Assembly: GCA_017456645.1 (NCBI GenBank)
Contig: JAFTIZ010000007.1
Coordinates: 1 to 40,305 of the forward strand
Reading direction: 5' to 3'
DNA from: Oscillospiraceae bacterium
GTDB taxonomy: Bacteria > Bacillota > Clostridia > Oscillospirales > Oscillospiraceae
Length of the DNA stretch: 40,305 nt
A model generated the notes under the pieces. It saw nothing but the letters and a program-made list of their open reading frames with translations. It was not told the origin of the DNA and ran no database searches. A program made the position numbers and the translations under genes. Positions within the stretch are counted from its first letter, which is position 1, and the number at the start of each line of letters is the position of its first letter. Positions 1 to 6,298 of the stretch are shown one piece after another.

Positions 1-99
1 GGGATTTGTCGCCCATACTGGGCGACAGTGCCGCTATGCGGCACAATATCCCCCAGTCACCGCCTCGTGGCGGCGACAGCCCCCTTTAGGCAAGGGGGC
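1..99. repeat. Cluster of four palindromes (extragenic structured repeat)
   Basis: Four perfect or near-perfect hairpins lie back to back: 7-27 (9-bp stem, 3-nt loop), 28-44 (7-bp stem, 3-nt loop), 56-77 (CCGCC/GGCGG core with GTC/GAC outer pairs) and 79-99 (8-bp stem, 5-nt loop). GGGAT at 1-5 can pair with ATCCC at 48-52, so the first two hairpins could form the arms of a three-way junction. No coding potential was recognised. This is what extragenic palindromic repeats look like; the last hairpin could also end transcription from a gene left of the window, although the T-tract after it is short. Confidence 0.6.
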
Positions 100-146
100 C
101 TTTGCGGGTGCGTCACTAATCATATAAACAATCATTTATCTCCCAA

Positions 147-175
147 GCATACCTTTCTCCCTCCAGGCATACACT
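147..175 (+). promoter_or_regulatory. Candidate SigE-type sporulation promoter for the YlmC-like gene
   Basis: GCATACCT (147-154) resembles a SigE -35 element and CATACACT (168-175) fits the SigE -10 consensus CATACAHT; the spacer is 13 nt. Transcription would start near 182, about 25 nt before the ATG at 207. No convincing vegetative promoter was seen here. The match to a sporulation-protein family gene makes it more credible, but it is a pattern match only. Confidence 0.5.
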
Positions 176-206
176 TGACCAAAACCACCTTGGAAGGAGC
201 CGGGTT

Positions 207-491
207 ATGAGCTGTATGAAATTTTCAGAGCTGCGCTGCAAAGAAGTGATCTGCGTCAACGACGGGGCGCGGCTGGGCTTTATCTGCGACGTTCGCGTGG
301 AGGTGCCCGAGGGTTGTATCGTAGCCATCGTGGTGCCCGGCCCTTGCCGGTTTCTGGGGCTGTTCGGCCGCAGAGACGACTTCGTGATCCCCTGGAACTG
401 CATCCGCCGCATCGGCCCGGACATCGTTCTGGTGGACGTAAAACCCTGCGATTGCCGTGTTCCCCGGGGAAAAGGCGGTTTTTGGGGCTGA
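207..491 (+). CDS. YlmC/YmxH-family sporulation protein (PRC-barrel)
   Basis: A 94-residue protein made of a single PRC-barrel-like fold. The start MKFSELRCKEVICVNDG, the GxxxDVRVE segment and the FxIPWxxIxxIGxDIVLVD segment are typical of the YlmC/YmxH family of Clostridia and Bacilli. Family members are annotated as sporulation-associated; the molecular role is not established. The first ATG (207) is preceded by GGAAGGAG at 192-199 with 7-nt spacing, which fixes the start. The C-terminus carries a small Cys/Gly-rich tail (DCRVPRGKGG). It is a single-gene unit: a SigE-like promoter lies upstream and a terminator hairpin follows at 497-518. Confidence 0.85.
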   Translation: MSCMKFSELRCKEVICVNDGARLGFICDVRVEVPEGCIVAIVVPGPCRFLGLFGRRDDFVIPWNCIRRIGPDIVLVDVKPCDCRVPRGKGGFWG

Positions 492-496
492 TTTTT

Positions 497-525
497 GGGC
501 AGGGAGTTTTCCCTGCCCGTACTTT
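497..525 (+). terminator. Intrinsic terminator after the YlmC-like gene
   Basis: A 9-bp perfect stem, GGGCAGGGA / TCCCTGCCC, has a 4-nt loop. It is followed after three bases by a run of five T. Confidence 0.75.
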
Positions 526-559
526 TTGGAATATTTCTTCATTTTTTTGAAAAAACTAC

Positions 560-588
560 TTGCAAAATGGATACACTTTCGCTATAAT
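560..588 (+). promoter_or_regulatory. SigA-type promoter of rpsB-tsf
   Basis: TTGCAA (560-565) and a perfect TATAAT (583-588) are separated by 17 nt. The predicted start near 595 leaves a leader of about 127 nt before rpsB. Confidence 0.85.
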
Positions 589-594
589 GGTTCG

Positions 595-721
595 GCATGG
601 TGAGTAACCATGACAATTATTACACCACACACCCGGTGATCGCGCCCCCAAGTGCCTGTTTTCAGGCGGGCAGCGCGAGATGATCGGGGTGGAGGAACAA
701 ACAAAAAGGAGAATATCAAAA
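595..721 (+). promoter_or_regulatory. Structured 5' leader of rpsB, candidate S2 autoregulatory RNA
   Basis: The 127-nt leader contains a hairpin at 596-612 (CATGGT/ACCATG, 5-nt loop). A second, longer domain has CGCGC (641-645) facing GCGCG (673-677), with an inner hairpin TGCCTG-TTTT-CAGGCG (653-668). GATC (638-641) and GATC (682-685) can extend this domain. There is no T-tract, so any control would act on translation or RNA stability. Ribosomal-protein operons are often autoregulated through such leaders; that S2 binds here is inference. Confidence 0.45.
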
Positions 722-1441
722 ATGGCTGTCGTATCTATGAAGCAACTGCTGGAGGCCGGTGTTCACTTCGGTCACCAGACCCGCCGCTGGAACCCCAAAA
801 TGGCTACCTACATCTACACCGAGCGTAACGGTATCTACATCATCGACCTGCAGAAGACCGTTAAGAAGCTGGAGGAAGCCTACAACTTCGTTCGTGAGAC
901 CTCTGCCAATGGCGGCAACATCCTGTTTGTCGGCACCAAGAAGCAGGCTCAGGATGCCATCAAGGAAGAGGCTGCCCGCTGCGGTGGTTACTACGTCAAC
1001 TCCCGTTGGCTGGGTGGTATGCTGACCAACTTCAAGACCATGCGTTCCCGTATCGACCGTCTGACTCAGCTGAAGAAGATGGAAGAGGACGGCACCTTCG
1101 CCATGCTGCCCAAGAAGGAAGTCATCAAGCACCAGGGCGAGATCGCTAAGCTGGAGAAGTACCTGGGCGGCGTTAAGGAAATGAAGAAGATCCCCGCCTG
1201 CATGTTCATCGTTGACCCCCGCAAGGAGCGCAACGCCATCGCTGAGGCTAAGAAGCTGGGCATCCCCGTTGTTGCCATCGTTGACACCAACTGCGATCCC
1301 GACGAGATCGATTACGTGATCCCCGGCAACGATGACGCCATCCGCGCCATCCGCCTGATCGCCGCTACCATGGCCAACGCTGCCATCGAGGGCCGTCAGG
1401 GTGAGGACGCCGGTGTTGAGGCCGAAGTCGCTGCTGAGTAA
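722..1441 (+). CDS. rpsB: 30S ribosomal protein S2
   Basis: A 239-residue ribosomal protein uS2, a component of the small subunit. It starts [20 protein letters not shown] and contains the family hallmarks RRWNPKM, the IYIIDLQKT strand, [19 protein letters not shown] and [12 protein letters not shown], ending with the [11 protein letters not shown] segment. Length is normal for the family. The ATG at 722 is chosen over in-frame codons further upstream because AAGGAG lies at 706-711 and the conserved N-terminus begins exactly here. It is first in the operon with tsf, behind a strong promoter and a structured leader. The C-terminal tail is acidic and Ala-rich. Confidence 0.98.
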   Translation: MAVVSMKQLLEAGVHFGHQTRRWNPKMATYIYTERNGIYIIDLQKTVKKLEEAYNFVRETSANGGNILFVGTKKQAQDAIKEEAARCGGYYVNSRWLGGMLTNFKTMRSRIDRLTQLKKMEEDGTFAMLPKKEVIKHQGEIAKLEKYLGGVKEMKKIPACMFIVDPRKERNAIAEAKKLGIPVVAIVDTNCDPDEIDYVIPGNDDAIRAIRLIAATMANAAIEGRQGEDAGVEAEVAAE

Positions 1442-1461
1442 TTTACAAAAATAAACTGTAT

Positions 1462-1483
1462 GGGCGGATGTCCCCATCCGCCC
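1462..1483 (+). other. Intercistronic hairpin between rpsB and tsf
   Basis: A perfect 9-bp stem GGGCGGATG / CATCCGCCC with a TCCC loop sits in the 69-nt gap between the two genes. No T-tract follows, so it is more likely an RNA-processing or stabilising structure, or a weak attenuator, than a terminator. Confidence 0.6.
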
Positions 1484-1510
1484 CATCCAAATATTTAGGA
1501 GGAAAACAAA

Positions 1511-2440
1511 ATGGCTTTTACCGCTCTGGACGTTAAGAAGCTCCGTGAAATGACCAACGTCGGCATGATGGACTGCAAGGCAGCCCTGACCGCTACCGAC
1601 GGTGATATGGACAAGGCCGTGGACTGGCTGCGTGAGAAGGGCCTGGCCAAGGCTGCTAAGAAGGCTGACCGCATCGCCGCTGAGGGCGTTGCTTACGCTA
1701 CTGTCGTCGGCGGCGTGGGTGTCGTCATCGAGGTCAACTCCGAGACCGACTTTGCCGCTAAGACCGATGCTTTCATGGATCTGGTCAAGCATCTGGCTCA
1801 GGTCGTCGCCGAGCAGAACCCCGCTGACGTGGAGGCTCTGAAGGCCTGCACCTACCCCAACTCCAACCTGACCGTCACTGAGATCATGCAGGAGAAGGTC
1901 ATGTCCATCGGCGAGAACATGCAGATCCGCCGCTTCGACCGCTTCGCTGAGAACACCAACGTTGCTTACGTGCACGCCGGCGGTTCCCACGGTGTTCTGG
2001 TCAACCTGGCCGTTGAGGGCGACATTGATGTCACCGAGATCGGCAAGAACGTGGCTATGCAGATCGCTGCTATGAACGCCAAGTACTGGGACAAGACTCT
2101 GGTCCCCCAGGCTGAGGTCGACAAGGAGCTGTCCGTCCAGCTGGCCCTGATGGAGAATGACCCCAAGATGGCTTCCAAGCCCGCTCAGGTCAAGGAGAAG
2201 ATCGCTGCCGGTAAGATCAACGCCTTCTACAAGGAGATCTGCCTGCTGCAGCAGGACTTCGTCCGCTCCGACCTGTTCCAGGGTGACGTGGCCGGCTACA
2301 TTGCCGATGCCGCTAAGAAGCTGGGTGGCAAGGTCACCTTCGTGAATGCTGTTCACTACATTAAGGGTGAGGGCATCGAGAAGAAGGTCGATGACTTCGC
2401 TGCCGAGGTCGCCGCTCAGGTTGCCGGCGCTGGCAAGTAA
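1511..2440 (+). CDS. tsf: Translation elongation factor Ts
   Basis: A 309-residue nucleotide exchange factor for EF-Tu. The N-terminal UBA-like domain carries the variant signature LREMTNVGMMDCKAAL and the helix AVDWLREKGLAKAAKKADR. The core has the signature VIEVNSETDFAAKT and the dimerisation region follows. Length matches the usual 290-310 residues. AGGAGG at 1497-1502 with 8-nt spacing supports the ATG at 1511. It is co-transcribed with rpsB and ends in a strong terminator. The pyrH-frr genes that often follow rpsB-tsf in Firmicutes are not here. Confidence 0.98.
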   Translation: MAFTALDVKKLREMTNVGMMDCKAALTATDGDMDKAVDWLREKGLAKAAKKADRIAAEGVAYATVVGGVGVVIEVNSETDFAAKTDAFMDLVKHLAQVVAEQNPADVEALKACTYPNSNLTVTEIMQEKVMSIGENMQIRRFDRFAENTNVAYVHAGGSHGVLVNLAVEGDIDVTEIGKNVAMQIAAMNAKYWDKTLVPQAEVDKELSVQLALMENDPKMASKPAQVKEKIAAGKINAFYKEICLLQQDFVRSDLFQGDVAGYIADAAKKLGGKVTFVNAVHYIKGEGIEKKVDDFAAEVAAQVAGAGK

Positions 2441-2453
2441 TTCAAACCAAACA

Positions 2454-2486
2454 AAAGCTCCCCGACAGATGTCGGGGAGCTTTTTT
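2454..2486. terminator. Bidirectional terminator between tsf and the thioredoxin-like lipoprotein gene
   Basis: A long stem with GCTCCCCGAC / GTCGGGGAGC at its core and an AGAT loop is flanked by A-run and T-run. It serves tsf on the plus strand and the convergent 5345-2514 operon on the minus strand. Confidence 0.9.
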
Positions 2487-2513
2487 ATACCTATTCGGAA
2501 GCTATATGCTCGT

Positions 2514-3104
2514 TTAGCGCAGCAACTCGTCAAGTTTTCCGTAGACCCGGCGCTGGTAATCCTCGCCGGTGAAGGTATCGAAGATCGCATCCCAATCCTC
2601 AGTAGTGGTAATCGCTCCGGTATGGATCAGACAGACCACACCATCCCGATCAATAAAGATCGAGGTCGGATAGGCGCGCACGCCGCACTCCACCGCCCAA
2701 GATCGTGGGCAGGCCGCCATCAGGAAGGAAAGTCCCCGTCGCTGCTGAAAAGCCTCCACGGCCTCCGCTCCGTCCACAGGATTCAACGCAACGACCTCCA
2801 CATCCTGCCGGTATCGCTGGTAGGAAACCTCCATCACCGAAAACTCCTGCACACACCAGGGGCAATCTTCAAACCAGTAATTCAGCACCACCAGTTCTTT
2901 TTCCTCCAACAGCTGAGAAAGTGTCTGCGTCTCTCCGTCGCCGATGTTGAAGGTCATTTCCGGCATCACGCCGCCCAAGCCGGGAAACCCGTTTGCCGTG
3001 GGCTGCTCAGGCTCCGTAGTCGGCACCGATGCCGGTGGCACATTGGCAGCGCAGCCTGCCAGCAGGAAAACCAGCAACGCCAGCGCGACCCATCTTTTTC
3101 TCAT
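2514..3104 (-). CDS. Thioredoxin-like (TlpA/redoxin) lipoprotein
   Basis: A 196-residue predicted lipoprotein. It has an N-terminal MRKRW, a hydrophobic segment and the lipobox LAGC (Cys18), then a TQPE-type linker and a thioredoxin fold. The redox centre is C81-P-W-C84 in NYWFEDCPWC, and the cis-proline segment is AYPTSIFID. These fit extracytoplasmic TlpA/ResA-like thiol-disulfide oxidoreductases or thiol reductases. The start at 3104 is set by the signal peptide; its ATG overlaps the galactokinase-like stop as ATGA, so translation is probably coupled. It is the last gene of the minus operon. No dedicated partner such as CcdA is visible, so its electron donor is unknown. Confidence 0.85.
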   Translation of the reverse strand: MRKRWVALALLVFLLAGCAANVPPASVPTTEPEQPTANGFPGLGGVMPEMTFNIGDGETQTLSQLLEEKELVVLNYWFEDCPWCVQEFSVMEVSYQRYRQDVEVVALNPVDGAEAVEAFQQRRGLSFLMAACPRSWAVECGVRAYPTSIFIDRDGVVCLIHTGAITTTEDWDAIFDTFTGEDYQRRVYGKLDELLR

Positions 3105-4306
3105 AAATCGGCCTCCATTTCTACGCCGCCCTCGGCTCGGATGGACAGAACATGGCAGCTCCCCTGCCCCAAAACAGCTTCCATGCCACTTTGGAACATT
3201 TCCAGCCGTTCGAAGGGCACAAAAGCCTGCACCGTACCGGCAAAGCCGCCGCCATGGACGCGGAATGCACCCCGGCCATCCAGCAGCCGGTCGCACAAAG
3301 CCAGCACCAGCGCCACATCCTGATTGCGGCGACTGCCGCCGACGAGAACATTTTGCAAATACATATACGAGGAGCGGCCGCTTTCTTTAACCATCTCCAA
3401 AAACGCGGAAAAATCTCCTTGCTCCAGCGCAGCGGTCTGAGTAAGCACCCGATCATTTTCCGCAAAAAAGTGCATGGCTCGAAGCACCGCCCGATCACCG
3501 CAGGCCTTTCGCAGCGCAGGAATTTCGGCATAAAACGCCCTTTGGTTCACCTTCGACAGCACCTCACAGCCGAAATGCGCCGCCACGGACTTCATTTCCG
3601 ACGGCACGGCAGCATATTCCTCCGTCAGATCCGCATGGCTGGCGTGGGTATCGATGATGCACAAAGCATGTCCGCAGGCAGAAAGATCAAATGTCACGGG
3701 TCGGATCACCGGTGATGCCGGATCTGCAAAATCCATAGCCACCAGACCGCCCACAGCTGAGGCCATCTGATCCATCAGGCCGCAGGGCTTGCCGAAATAT
3801 TCATTTTCCGCCTGCTGACCAATGCGCGCAATGTCCGGTGCGGCAAGGCTGCCGCCGCAGAACAGGGCATTGAAAACCGTGCCCAGCAGCACCTCAAAGG
3901 CCGCCGAGGAGCTCAAACCCGACCCCGGCAAAACCGTAGATGTCACATAGGCATCAAAGCCCGCCACCGGATAGCCCATCCGGACAAATTCCGCCGCAAC
4001 GCCACGAACCAGCGCGGCGGTGGTATTCCGTTCCTCAGCTTTGGCCTGCAGGTCGGACAGCTCCACAGCGCACAGCGGATAGCCCTCAGACAAGATTCGG
4101 ACAGTAGCCGTGCCGTTGAGCGCCACCGCAGAGCGGGTATCCAGATCCACCGCAGCCGCCAGCACCCGACCACGCTGATGATCCGTATGATTTCCGCCGA
4201 TCTCCGTGCGTCCCGGAGCGGAAAAATACCGCAGCGGAGCTGTGCCAAAGGCCGCGAAAAATCCGTCATCCAGTATTTTCTTCTCTTCCAACGTCAGCTT
4301 CAGCAT
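3101..4306 (-). CDS. galK: Galactokinase-family (GHMP) sugar kinase
   Basis: A 401-residue GHMP kinase. The galactokinase signature occurs at residues 30-44 as APGRTEIGGNHTDHQ, the ATP-binding motif as VLPGSGLSSSAAF (125-137), the catalytic-Asp region as GLMDQMASAVGG and the third GHMP motif as RVHGGGFAGTVQAF. Canonical galactokinases read GEHTD where this protein reads GNHTD, so the Glu that contacts the sugar is replaced by Asn. The sugar specificity is therefore less certain than the family. No galT or galE is nearby. It lies between two small membrane-protein genes and a lipoprotein gene in one operon. The family assignment is secure; D-galactose as substrate is inference. Confidence 0.85.
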   Translation of the reverse strand: MLKLTLEEKKILDDGFFAAFGTAPLRYFSAPGRTEIGGNHTDHQRGRVLAAAVDLDTRSAVALNGTATVRILSEGYPLCAVELSDLQAKAEERNTTAALVRGVAAEFVRMGYPVAGFDAYVTSTVLPGSGLSSSAAFEVLLGTVFNALFCGGSLAAPDIARIGQQAENEYFGKPCGLMDQMASAVGGLVAMDFADPASPVIRPVTFDLSACGHALCIIDTHASHADLTEEYAAVPSEMKSVAAHFGCEVLSKVNQRAFYAEIPALRKACGDRAVLRAMHFFAENDRVLTQTAALEQGDFSAFLEMVKESGRSSYMYLQNVLVGGSRRNQDVALVLALCDRLLDGRGAFRVHGGGFAGTVQAFVPFERLEMFQSGMEAVLGQGSCHVLSIRAEGGVEMEADL

Positions 4307-4324
4307 GGTTTTCCCTCCGAAAGC

Positions 4325-4846
4325 TTACAGAATCTCGTCAAAATCCACCTGCGGATCGCTCAGCTCCGGCGTACTCTCCATGGCCTGCAGCTTTTTCGCT
4401 GCTGAAATAGCCTTGACCAGACTCACCATGATCCATCCATGGATCAAAATATCAAACAGGGCGCCGCCGAAGTTGCCGGTCATGATCAGCAGACCCAGCA
4501 GCGCAAGGCAATCCACAGCAAACAGTACCAGCGCCACCGTATACCAGCGGCTGTCGCGCTTGCAAAGCAGCCAGCAGGCAACATAGGCCAGCACCAACGG
4601 AACGGCCAAGACCATGCCCGTCAGGGCATAGGTTCCCACCGTGTAATGGTCAAACATATAGCCAAAAAACGTCAAATAGTACGGAATTGTGGCAGAAAAC
4701 AGAAAATATGTATCGCTTTGCACCAAGATCATCACCAGGTTCAGCACCGTAAAAATGATTAGCACCAGCAGGTTATACCGGGCTGTTTTCACCAGATTTT
4801 CCTGATACTGAGGTGACTGCTTGTCCACCGCTGTGTTGTTCATCAT
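4325..4846 (-). CDS. Small integral membrane protein, function unknown (paralogue of next gene)
   Basis: A 173-residue protein with four or five predicted membrane segments, about residues 25-45, 48-66, 72-95, 101-122 and 130-147, and a short acidic C-terminal tail (SDPQVDFDEIL). It shares the pattern FLFSAxxPYYL and the segment YxACWLL with the protein encoded at 4773-5345, so the two are tandem paralogues. A GTG at 4852 is possible, but the ATG at 4846 has AAGGAAGG about 5 nt upstream and is preferred. The gene overlaps the 3' end of its paralogue by 74 nt. No known family was recognised. Confidence 0.7.
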   Translation of the reverse strand: MMNNTAVDKQSPQYQENLVKTARYNLLVLIIFTVLNLVMILVQSDTYFLFSATIPYYLTFFGYMFDHYTVGTYALTGMVLAVPLVLAYVACWLLCKRDSRWYTVALVLFAVDCLALLGLLIMTGNFGGALFDILIHGWIMVSLVKAISAAKKLQAMESTPELSDPQVDFDEIL

Positions 4847-5345
4847 ATGCACCTTCCTTGTTCCGATTTTTTCTGTTGCGAGGCATTCGGCTCAGGCGCT
4901 CAGCCGCCTGCAGCGACACCCAAAGCACCACCAGCCCCACAATGTGTGTCAGGATCTCCAGAATGCAGCTGGCCGGATTTTCCAGCATGGTAAAGGCAAA
5001 CAGGACCAGCAGCAGGGTATCGGCGGTATAAAGCCCCAGCCCCGCAGCCAGCCACCCCCGCTTACGCTGCGACAGCAGCCAGCAGGCAGCATATGCCACA
5101 TACAAGCCCAGAGTCACCAGCGTCGCCAGCACACTCAGCACACCATGCACGTTCAGCTTCGCGCAGCACCAGTTCAAATAATATGGCACCGCCGCCGAAA
5201 ACAGGAAATGATAATTGACATTCAGCGCCAGCAAAAGCTGATTGATCAGCGACACCGCCATGATAATCAGCAGGCTCTGCCTGCCCCACTCTGCCCGCCT
5301 GCGCAGGCGGGTACGCATTTGCCGCTCAGATCTCGTACGTTCCAT
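4773..5345 (-). CDS. Small integral membrane protein, function unknown
   Basis: A 190-residue protein. It has a basic N-terminus (RTRSERQMRTRLRRR), four or five predicted membrane segments between about residues 23 and 145, and a hydrophilic, Lys/Asn/Ser-rich C-terminal tail. It is the paralogue of the gene just downstream (shared FLFSAxxPYYL and YAACWLL). The start at 5345 is supported by GGGAGGG with 7-nt spacing. It is the first gene of the operon running to the thioredoxin-like lipoprotein. The last 74 nt overlap the next gene in another frame, so part of the tail composition may be dictated by the overlap. Function unknown. Confidence 0.7.
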   Translation of the reverse strand: MERTRSERQMRTRLRRRAEWGRQSLLIIMAVSLINQLLLALNVNYHFLFSAAVPYYLNWCCAKLNVHGVLSVLATLVTLGLYVAYAACWLLSQRKRGWLAAGLGLYTADTLLLVLFAFTMLENPASCILEILTHIVGLVVLWVSLQAAERLSRMPRNRKNRNKEGAYDEQHSGGQAVTSVSGKSGENSPV

Positions 5346-5377
5346 CCGGTTTCCCTCCCAAATCAGGTTGTCAGTTC

Positions 5378-5406
5378 ATTATAATACAAGCCCGTGTCGA
5401 AACCAA
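5378..5406 (-). promoter_or_regulatory. Promoter of the membrane protein-galK-like-redoxin operon
   Basis: On the minus strand TTGGTT (5401-5406) and TATAAT (5378-5383) are 17 nt apart. The start would be near 5371, about 26 nt before the ATG at 5345. Confidence 0.75.
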
Positions 5407-5487
5407 ACCGGTCGATGGCTGTTACTTTGTTTTTTGATTATACCACGGCTTGCGCATTGAAGTCAACAAGACGGCATACCGCCGCAC

Positions 5488-5516
5488 TTGACAATTTCCC
5501 CTCCGGATGGTATGAT
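5488..5516 (+). promoter_or_regulatory. Promoter of the preQ1 riboswitch-queT unit
   Basis: A perfect TTGACA (5488-5493) and TATGAT (5511-5516) are 17 nt apart. The start near 5523 lies about 10 nt before the aptamer. Confidence 0.85.
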
Positions 5517-5530
5517 GTTGCAAAGTAAAT

Positions 5531-5571
5531 AGGACAGTTCGTGACCATCCTGTCGGTAAACAAAACTAGGA
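5531..5571 (+). promoter_or_regulatory. preQ1-I riboswitch aptamer
   Basis: Stem P1 is formed by GACAG (5533-5537) and CTGTC (5550-5554), enclosing TTCGTGACCATC. It is followed by the A-rich tail GGTAAACAAAACTAGG. The arrangement of short stem, CC-containing loop and AAACAAAAC-AGG tail that folds back as an H-type pseudoknot is that of class I preQ1 aptamers, and the tail is very close to that of the Thermoanaerobacter aptamer. The downstream gene is a queuosine-precursor transporter, the expected regulon. Ligand binding is inferred from sequence. Confidence 0.85.
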
Positions 5572-5580
5572 TTTTTCTTG

Positions 5581-5637
5581 ATGGGCGCATTGCGCTCATT
5601 TTTTACGTTTTGTGGGCGCGAACTGCGCCCATTTTTT
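5581..5637 (+). terminator. Tandem terminator hairpins, expression platform of the preQ1 riboswitch
   Basis: Hairpin 1 (5581-5599, ATGGGCGC/GCGCTCAT, loop ATT) and hairpin 2 (5613-5631, TGGGCGC/GCGCCCA, loop GAACT) are each followed by six T. The 5' arm of hairpin 1 (5581-5589) is also perfectly complementary over 9 bp to the 3' arm of hairpin 2 (5624-5632), so an alternative long-range pairing is possible. Both lie between the aptamer and the queT start, consistent with transcriptional attenuation by preQ1. Confidence 0.75.
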
Positions 5638-5655
5638 CACTTTTCGAGGTTCTTT

Positions 5656-6168
5656 ATGAGAAAACAAATCCGACATCTGGCTCACGGCGCCATCATCGCC
5701 GCCGTTTACGCCACTTTGACCCATCTGCAAAATCTGCTGCTGCCCGGCAGCGCCAGCTGGGCGATTCAGTTCCGAATTTCCGAAGCGCTGTGCGTGCTGG
5801 CCTTTTTTACACCAGCTGCCATCCCCGGTCTGGCGGTGGGCTGCCTGCTGTACAATGTCACCAGCGCCGCGGTGCTGCCGCTGGATTTTCTGGTGGGCAG
5901 TCTGGCATCGCTGCTGGCGGCATGGGGCATGTGGCGTAGCCGAGGCGTAACCATCAAGGGCTATCCTCTTCTGGGTATGCTGCTGCCCGCTGCTGCCAAT
6001 GCCGTTCTGGTGGGCTGGGAGCTGGCGGTCTACGTTGGCGGGGGCTTCTGGCTCAACGCCGCCTATGTGGCCATAGGCGAGGCCGCCGTACTGCTGACTC
6101 TGGGCACTGCGCTGTACTTCGCCATAAACCGCCGCAATCTGCAGCGGCATTTATTTGACCGTAACTGA
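5656..6168 (+). CDS. queT: QueT-family queuosine precursor transporter
   Basis: A 170-residue membrane protein with about five to six hydrophobic segments. It starts MRKQIRHLAHGAIIAAVYA and contains FRISEALCVLAFFTPAAIPGL, the family-typical SEAL and GL-x-VGCLLYN region. QueT (formerly DUF988) proteins are ECF-type substrate-binding components thought to import preQ1 or related queuosine precursors. The ATG at 5656 is used rather than upstream in-frame codons because these lie inside the terminator hairpins and because GAGG (5646-5649) is 6 nt away. Expression is expected to fall when preQ1 is abundant. No queuosine biosynthesis genes are in the window. Confidence 0.9.
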   Translation: MRKQIRHLAHGAIIAAVYATLTHLQNLLLPGSASWAIQFRISEALCVLAFFTPAAIPGLAVGCLLYNVTSAAVLPLDFLVGSLASLLAAWGMWRSRGVTIKGYPLLGMLLPAAANAVLVGWELAVYVGGGFWLNAAYVAIGEAAVLLTLGTALYFAINRRNLQRHLFDRN

Positions 6169-6234
6169 CGGACTTTTGTATATTTTACCCAACCAATTCC
6201 CGGTTCGCGCTGTATTTTTATACGGCGGCGCATC

Positions 6235-6263
6235 TTGCTTTTTTTCAAAAAAAACGCCATAAT
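6235..6263 (+). promoter_or_regulatory. Candidate promoter of the GMP-synthase homologue
   Basis: TTGCTT (6235-6240) and CATAAT (6258-6263) are 17 nt apart. An 8-bp hairpin at 6208-6227 precedes it; that hairpin lacks an adjacent T-tract and is at most a weak terminator for queT. Confidence 0.55.
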
Positions 6264-6298
6264 GATACTAATAATCTGGTTATACCCGGAGGTATCCT

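Noticed and set aside
1-99. CRISPR array
   Set aside because: The hairpins differ in sequence and length and are adjacent; there is no constant repeat separated by regular spacers, and no cas gene.
716-2590. Long open frame (624 codons) on the minus strand opposite rpsB and tsf
   Set aside because: It is antisense to two certain genes with strong codon bias; no ribosome site, and its low-complexity Leu/Val/Gly/Asp composition mirrors the sense strand.
4847-4852. GTG at 4852 as start of the second small membrane protein
   Set aside because: It overlaps the Shine-Dalgarno sequence; the ATG at 4846 has correct spacing.
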